Source of the DNA: Oscillospiraceae bacterium
GTDB lineage: Bacteria > Bacillota > Clostridia > Oscillospirales > Acutalibacteraceae
Direction of reading: 5' to 3'
Length of the DNA: 28,849 bases
Assembly: GCA_031270785.1 (NCBI GenBank)
Contig: JAISWM010000090.1
Span: forward strand, 1-28,849
The notes beneath the pieces were generated by a model. That model made no database searches. It had not been told where the DNA came from and saw only the letters and a program-made list of their open reading frames with translations. A program made the position numbers and the translations under genes. Below are positions 23,902 to 28,849 of this stretch, one piece after another (position 1 is the stretch's first letter; each line of letters starts with the position of its first letter).

Positions 23902-24086
23902 TAGACCTGTCCGTAAATCTCCCGGGAAGTATTTTCATACGCCGTCGTCGATTTTGGGTTATGTCTCAAAATTGTTGAAACTTCTTCTTTCTCCCCCCGC
24001 CGAAGGCGGGGGGAAAAGATATTATCAACTAATTTGGGCCACAACCCGATTTTGATTGCAATCTGTAAAATTTACGGACAGGTCTA
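23902..24086. repeat. Short family D element with nested A and 8-bp target duplication
   Basis: The ends TAGACCTGTCCGTAAA and TTTACGGACAGGTCTA enclose a 90-bp A unit (23957-24046). CGATTTTG flanks A on both sides (23949-23956 and 24047-24054), consistent with target duplication. This D lacks one of the arms present at 1173 and 11086. Confidence 0.8.
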
Positions 24087-24089
24087 TCA

Positions 24090-24206
24090 TATAGCTGTTT
24101 CGTTTGAAAAGCGTCTGATTTTTATAACTTTCTCCCGGCCGACGGCTGGGAGAAAGTACACGGATAAATTTACTTTTGAGGACTGTTTTAAATCGTAACA
24201 GCTATA
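24090..24206. repeat. Family C element, 117 bp, overlapping a gene end
   Basis: A complete C element in inverse orientation (TATAGCTGTTTCG ... CGTAACAGCTATA), separated by 3 bp from the D element. Its last five bases provide the final codon and TAG stop of the phosphatase gene ending at 24202. Confidence 0.85.
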
Positions 24207-27200
24207 GCATCTTATTTTTACTTGATATATAACACTTTGCGCCATTTATTAATAAAATTGGTTTTATACAAGCGTTTTCTAAATACCGTGCCTTCATAAA
24301 TACTCCGCAATTGGAACTGTTTGCCTCAAAATGAAAAGCATCCTGCGAACTCGCGTCTAATTCACTTATTATTCTACTGCTTTCATAAGAATCCATTAAA
24401 TATTCTTCGTAAGAAAATGAACACAAATATATTTTCCCATAATTTTTTCTGAGAAGCTTATCAGGTAAAATAATTTTTAATAAATTTTCCCCATAATATT
24501 CAATATTTCCTAAATAAAATATTTTTTTATCAATTATTACAGAACCGTCATGTCCCGGCTTTATTAAAATCTCTGTATTTTCACCATGCCCGTATATTGA
24601 TACGCCATCCCTGGTATTTATTGTTCCGCCTGCTATAGTTATAGTTCCGTCTTCGCACTCTATCGGAACAGATGCGCTCAGTTTATTTTCCTGCCCGATA
24701 ACGCCGCCGTTAATAACAGCCGACGAATTATGTAAAACCTTTATACTCCCCACATATCCTTTATTTATTTTTATTTGCCCTTTTACATTAAACGCATATT
24801 TTCCCCCGCTTGTTTCATAACTTCCGTCATTTACCACTACCCTTGTATCAAATTTATCAGAACACAAAAATCCTCCGGAAGAATAACTTTGACTGACGCT
24901 ATTTAAATATACATTTGTACCTACACCTTTAATAAAAATTGAATATCCTTTTTTCCCTATACCATAAGAATTATTGATTGACACCTTATTATTTACTATT
25001 AAATTACAATTATCATAAAGTTCAATGGTATTTAAAGAAAAATATAAAGAAAAAATTCTCCTGGAATTGTCTATACATAATGTGTCGTCTAATATTAATG
25101 TAGCACCATTTTTTACTATAAAATTTACAAATGATAATTTTGCATTTCCTCTGATGCATAAATCCCTGCTGATAACGCACCTGCTATTTCGGCCGAAAAT
25201 ATTCTCGAACTTTATTTCTTCACAATTAGCAATAATCGTTTTTATCTTTTTGTTTTTTACCGCGTTTATGAACTCTTTTTTTGTTTTAACGGTAATAATA
25301 TCTCCTCCGGGTATCTTTTGATTACATTCAAGAATTTTAGAAAAAAACAAAAGTTTATTATAATTTATAACCTTAACTTTTTCGTCATACTCAAGGCTTT
25401 TATAATATTTTATTGCTTTTTCAATTCGCTCGTGAACCACTTCGTGCGAATCCTGCGGAATATTGTCTATCATTCTTATTACGCCGCAGCTGTCAATACT
25501 TCTATGGCTCAAAATATTTTTTTCTATGGCAAAACTATCTATAACTTCGGAGGTATTTTCATCCGAATTATAAACATAGGACGTATAATAAATAACATTA
25601 TCAGTAACTTCTACAGATGAATAAATGGGTTTCTTAATATCTAATATCTTTTCAACGGGTATAGTTACATATTTATTTTGTTTATAATTTTTAACTCCGG
25701 ACGTACCGGGGACTATAAACAATGTTCCGTCAGGATCTATAAATGTATCGTAACTTATTTTGCCTCTTACAATTGTTTTTCTTTTACATTTGCATTCTTC
25801 ATTTTTAGCCAAGGCAGGCGTTCTGACATAAACATGATCATGCCCGCCTATGACTAAGTCCACCTCCGCTTCATACGCTATATTAATAATTTGTTTTCCG
25901 GTTTCATATACATCAGGGTCACTATGGTGCGGCCCGTTTGAATAAGGCGGTTTATGAGCCACTAATATCTTCCATTTTGTTTTAGCCGTTTTGGCTATTT
26001 TTAATGCCCATTTATACTGCTGTTTATTAAGTTCTCCGTTGCCGCTCAGATCATTTGTGTCTAATACAATAAAAATGCAGTTATTGTATACGTATGAATA
26101 ATATACTTCTTTTGAGGTTTTATTTGAGAAAAGATCTTCTATATAAAAATGCCTTGAAATAGGGTTTTCAACAAAACCGCTGCCCGGAAAATTCCCTTTT
26201 TTCGATTCGTGATTTCCTATTAACGGTACTACAGCGTTTTTTGCCCATAATTTAGAATCCAAAATCCAACGCCAGTAATTTTCATTATTCCCGTCGTCCA
26301 CAAAATCACCTAAATGTAAAATAAAATCCGAATCAGGGATTTTATCTACAGCTTCTTTAAATACATTTATAAAAATATCATAATCATATTTAGTCATACC
26401 CTGCGAATCAGCTAAAACAATGAATTTAAAATTTTTATAGCTGAATTTTGTAGTGAAATTATATGTTTCTCCGATAGCGCTGCCGTTTACATCGCAAATT
26501 CTATAATAATATTTGGTGTTTTCGCATAAATTGTCTAGTTTTACAGAGTATTTGTGCATTACATCTTCGCTGTAAGTAGAAACTATCCCTAAATTTAATA
26601 TTGGTTTTGGAACAGATACAGGAATGCATTCGCTTTCCGCTTTAAAAGAATTTTTAAAATTTTTATCACTGCTATATTCTATGAACCTGTAATCAGAATA
26701 CCCTTTTGTATACCATCTTAACCTTCTTTGAGTAAAAGGATTTTCCCCAAACGTCATAGTAAGATTAATAAAATTGCTTTCTCCTGTGAGTTCATTGATA
26801 TTATTTTTATTAATGTTATTTTCTTCTTTTTTTGACACTTCACTTAAAGCGCTGCTTACCAAATTCCCTAAAATTTCCCCCATATCTCTTAAAAAACTTG
26901 GGCTGACATAATTTTTTGTGAAATTTGAAACGAGTGTATCTATATTTATGTCCAGTACCTTTAATAATTTAGAAATTTGCCCTTTATTGGTTTTTCTGTT
27001 TAAAAGTGTACGTAAAAGCACAGAATCAAACGTAACTTTAAAATTTAAAAAAATATTCTCGCTAATATTTAATAATATACTCGAAATATATGTTATAAAC
27101 GATTCTACCCACTGCTCTATAAACTCCGCTTGTTTCAGATTATAAAGTGCCGGCTCTATCCACAGCGGTATATCATCTATTAACTTATAATGATTTAAAA

Positions 27201-27786
27201 GTATCAATAGCACTAAATCATATAATGTTTTTTCTTCAGACGTCTCCGGTTTGTATATTCCGGAATTTGATAAATCCGCAATAATATTGTCAATTTTATT
27301 TATTATATATTCCGGGTTTTTTACATATTTATCCTGAATTTGGTCAAGTATATCATTAAAAATATCAAGAATTTGCCGATCTGTTATGGTTATCATTTTA
27401 ATTACAGATCTTATAAACCCGGATAGCTCTATACGCACTCCACCGCGTCTGTATTGCACGTAAACCCTCCCCAGGCCCTTGCCGAGCTTTATAGATCTTC
27501 TTACAGATAAAAACCTTTTAACTTGATTTATCGCAACATAATCAAGGTCACTGCCCGGAACGACTTTTGCTATTACATATTTTACCCCATGCTCATTTAA
27601 CCTTTTGATATACGGAATGATTGACTCAATTACTATTTTACTGAGCTTACCACCTTTATAATTGCTTTCTTCCACCTCAATAAATCCATTTTTGGAACGC
27701 CCTTTTGCTTTATTCACTGAAAGTTTTTCACGCCTTTCTCTGATACTGTTTTTAATCTTATTTGAGTCTAATCTCTTGGTCTTCAA
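24202..27786 (-). CDS. Large calcineurin-like metallophosphatase with beta-helix C-terminus
   Basis: A 1194-aa protein of at least three parts. Residues 1-340 are helical and unrecognised. Residues about 341-447 resemble the fibronectin-III-like N-domain of purple acid phosphatases (YYYRICD...TYNFTT). Residues 453-700 are the metallophosphatase core: D460 (LADSQG), D494 (LGDFVDDG), N525/H526 (GNHE), H611 (VAHKPPY), H649/H651 (GGHDHVY). The iron-binding Tyr of true purple acid phosphatases is replaced (GDFVD). Residues about 830-1130 show short Gly/Asn-rich strands typical of a right-handed beta-helix. No signal peptide is seen. The start is TTG with no clear ribosome site, 7 bp from a family B repeat, so the 5' end may be damaged. 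The TAG stop comes from a C repeat. The substrate is unknown. Confidence 0.8.
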   Translation of the reverse strand: MKTKRLDSNKIKNSIRERREKLSVNKAKGRSKNGFIEVEESNYKGGKLSKIVIESIIPYIKRLNEHGVKYVIAKVVPGSDLDYVAINQVKRFLSVRRSIKLGKGLGRVYVQYRRGGVRIELSGFIRSVIKMITITDRQILDIFNDILDQIQDKYVKNPEYIINKIDNIIADLSNSGIYKPETSEEKTLYDLVLLILLNHYKLIDDIPLWIEPALYNLKQAEFIEQWVESFITYISSILLNISENIFLNFKVTFDSVLLRTLLNRKTNKGQISKLLKVLDINIDTLVSNFTKNYVSPSFLRDMGEILGNLVSSALSEVSKKEENNINKNNINELTGESNFINLTMTFGENPFTQRRLRWYTKGYSDYRFIEYSSDKNFKNSFKAESECIPVSVPKPILNLGIVSTYSEDVMHKYSVKLDNLCENTKYYYRICDVNGSAIGETYNFTTKFSYKNFKFIVLADSQGMTKYDYDIFINVFKEAVDKIPDSDFILHLGDFVDDGNNENYWRWILDSKLWAKNAVVPLIGNHESKKGNFPGSGFVENPISRHFYIEDLFSNKTSKEVYYSYVYNNCIFIVLDTNDLSGNGELNKQQYKWALKIAKTAKTKWKILVAHKPPYSNGPHHSDPDVYETGKQIINIAYEAEVDLVIGGHDHVYVRTPALAKNEECKCKRKTIVRGKISYDTFIDPDGTLFIVPGTSGVKNYKQNKYVTIPVEKILDIKKPIYSSVEVTDNVIYYTSYVYNSDENTSEVIDSFAIEKNILSHRSIDSCGVIRMIDNIPQDSHEVVHERIEKAIKYYKSLEYDEKVKVINYNKLLFFSKILECNQKIPGGDIITVKTKKEFINAVKNKKIKTIIANCEEIKFENIFGRNSRCVISRDLCIRGNAKLSFVNFIVKNGATLILDDTLCIDNSRRIFSLYFSLNTIELYDNCNLIVNNKVSINNSYGIGKKGYSIFIKGVGTNVYLNSVSQSYSSGGFLCSDKFDTRVVVNDGSYETSGGKYAFNVKGQIKINKGYVGSIKVLHNSSAVINGGVIGQENKLSASVPIECEDGTITIAGGTINTRDGVSIYGHGENTEILIKPGHDGSVIIDKKIFYLGNIEYYGENLLKIILPDKLLRKNYGKIYLCSFSYEEYLMDSYESSRIISELDASSQDAFHFEANSSNCGVFMKARYLENACIKPILLINGAKCYISSKNKML

Positions 27787-27793
27787 TATTCGC

Positions 27794-27896
27794 TATAGTA
27801 AAAGCCTTTTGAAATAATGACATTTTTGTTTTCCCCCCGCATTCGGCGGTAGAAAAAACGTAAATAATACCACGTTTCTAAATAGTTTTTGCTATA
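27794..27896. repeat. Family B element, 103 bp, complete
   Basis: It runs from TATAGTAAAAGCC to GTTTTTGCTATA with an imperfect hairpin CCCCCGCATTCGGCGG. It lies 7 bp upstream of the phosphatase start codon and occupies the place where its promoter and ribosome site should be. Confidence 0.8.
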
Positions 27897-27994
27897 CATT
27901 TGAAAAAAAATAAATTTGTTCGTACGGTTTTCCCCCGCCTATGGCGTGGGTGAAAGTAACAAAAAATTAGATTTTTTCAAGATCGTTAGTTATA
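27893..27994. repeat. Family E-like element overlapping the flavodoxin gene end
   Basis: The left arm is TATACATTTGAAAAAAAATA, the core hairpin CCCGCCTATGGCGTGGG, and the right arm AGATTTTTTCAAGATCGTTAG. The right arm matches the E right arm at 17970-18010. Bases 27967-27994 are also coding for the last residues of the flavodoxin-like protein. Confidence 0.6.
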
Positions 27995-28659
27995 AGGCCG
28001 GCTATCCATTTCGATACCTCTGTTTTGCTTGCGCCATTTGCGAAACACTTACCCGGCAGCCAATTTGCGAAAGCCACCAGTTCGTGTAAATTTGTGTCGC
28101 TCGAACCAATTCCACTACTGTAAGAAGTGCAAAACGGCACAATCGTCTTGTCGGAAAAATCTTGGCTTTCAAGGAATGTAGAAATGATTTTTGGAGCTTG
28201 TCCCCACCAAATGGGATAGCCTAAAAATATGGCATCGTAATTCGATACGCTTATTGCGCCGTCTTTAATAGCAGGGCGGGCTGTACTATCATTTCGCTCT
28301 TTATTAGCACGAGAGTTGTTGTCATTATAGTTAAGGTCAGCGGTGGTGTACGGAATTTCGGGTAAAATCTGATTAAGTTTCCCGCCTGCCGTGTTTGCAA
28401 TGTTCTTTGCAATGCCTTCCGTTGTTCCCGTGCAGGAAAAATATGTTACTAACATTTTTTCGCCCTCCTCATTTTTCGGGGTATCAGGTACAGTATGGTT
28501 GGATTCTGTTTCGGTCGCAGAACTGCCGTCCGCCCCGCTAGGCAGCTGCGGCTCATTAGGCATGCAAGCCGCCAAAAATATCGCTATTAAGGCAAAAACG
28601 ATAGCTATCGTTATAGTTTGTTTGATATGTCGCATAGTCGTTTTTACTTTGAATTTCAT
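27967..28659 (-). CDS. Flavodoxin-like lipoprotein
   Basis: A 230-aa protein with a lipoprotein signal: a hydrophobic stretch then LAAC, lipidated Cys at 32, so it is anchored outside the membrane. After a Ser/Thr/Glu-rich linker, a flavodoxin domain starts near residue 68. The FMN-phosphate loop is TYFSCTGTTEG, followed by the second flavin loop FLGYPIWWGQAP and the third PFCTSYSSGIG. It probably carries an electron in an extracytoplasmic redox step; the partner is unknown. The ATG lies 1 bp from a C-type repeat end and lacks a ribosome site; MRHIKQTI at 28635 is an alternative. The last nine or so codons and the stop lie in an E-type repeat arm. By eye its codons are richer in G and C than its neighbours', which may mean recent acquisition. 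Confidence 0.85.
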   Translation of the reverse strand: MKFKVKTTMRHIKQTITIAIVFALIAIFLAACMPNEPQLPSGADGSSATETESNHTVPDTPKNEEGEKMLVTYFSCTGTTEGIAKNIANTAGGKLNQILPEIPYTTADLNYNDNNSRANKERNDSTARPAIKDGAISVSNYDAIFLGYPIWWGQAPKIISTFLESQDFSDKTIVPFCTSYSSGIGSSDTNLHELVAFANWLPGKCFANGASKTEVSKWIAGLITNDLEKI

Positions 28660-28660
28660 A

Positions 28661-28757
28661 TATAGCTGTTTCGTTTGAAAAGCGTCTGATTTTTACAACT
28701 TTCCCCCCGCCAATGCGTGGGGAAAAGAAAGAATTTCAATTATTTTGAGACATGACC
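28661..28757. repeat. Chimeric repeat: C left arm + hairpin + A right arm
   Basis: TATAGCTGTTTCGTTTGAAA is the start of a C element. After the hairpin CCCCCCGCCAATGCGTGGGG the sequence continues as an A right arm (GAATTTCAATTATTTTGAG ... GACC). It joins the flavodoxin gene to the nfo end in the circular reading (28731-28757 equals 1-27). Confidence 0.75.
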
Positions 28758-28849
28758 TAATATCTCGGCACTTACTTTCTCATGCTTTTAACAAAATCTA
28801 TTTCTTCCTTGTATCCTACCAAATTTTCATGCGGTGTTTCAAGCAGAAA
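28731..28849. repeat. Terminal direct repeat, right copy (identical to 1-119)
   Basis: The last 119 bases repeat the first 119 exactly, including 78 bases of the nfo coding end. See the left copy for its meaning. Confidence 0.95.

Overview
The window reads as AT-rich DNA of a low-GC Gram-positive bacterium of the Clostridia type. It has strong Shine-Dalgarno sequences, TTGACA/TATAAT promoters, RecA, RpoD, DnaG and PriA of Firmicute type, and LL-diaminopimelate aminotransferase (DapL). Two features point to a host-associated or intracellular lifestyle, though this is inference. One is an exported Ras/Rab-like small GTPase. The other is an exported FtsH-like protease with a decayed AAA+ domain. 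No tRNA, rRNA, CRISPR array or transposase gene was seen.

Layout: nfo (-) at the left end; a repeat-filled stretch with an orphan promoter; two homologous small proteins (+) with Nif11-like leaders ending in Gly-Gly; the Ras-like GTPase (-); a dapL-recA-recX operon (-); a dapF-pyrG operon (-); an unknown 185-aa gene followed by priA and then def (+); the FtsH-like gene (-); lemA (+); dnaG-rpoD (+); an unknown coiled-coil protein (-); a 1194-aa metallophosphatase/beta-helix protein (-); and a flavodoxin-like lipoprotein (-). Replication, repair and transcription genes (priA, dnaG, rpoD, recA, recX, nfo) and DAP/CTP synthesis (dapL, dapF, pyrG) are mixed with accessory genes.

Nearly every gap between genes is packed with short palindromic elements. 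By eye they fall into recurring families, labelled here A to H. Each has two unlike arms around a GC-rich hairpin. A is 86-90 bp, with ends like GGTCGTGTCTC and GGTGGTGGGCC. B is about 105 bp and runs TATAGTAAAAAC...GTTTTTGCTATA. C is exactly 117 bp and runs TATAGCTGTT...AACAGCTATA. D runs TAGACCTGTCCG...CGGACAGGTCTA. E starts TATAGCTGTTGCTCTTG. They are nested in one another, in one case with an 11-bp target duplication, and arms of different families are joined at the hairpin. They also run into genes: six minus-strand genes take their stop codons from repeat arms. About 6.5 kb of the window is intergenic, and most of that is repeat.

The first and last 119 bases are identical, so the sequence closes on itself as a 28,730-bp circle. 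It may be a real circle, a tandem duplication, or an assembly cycle. The closing junction lies in a chimeric C/A repeat.
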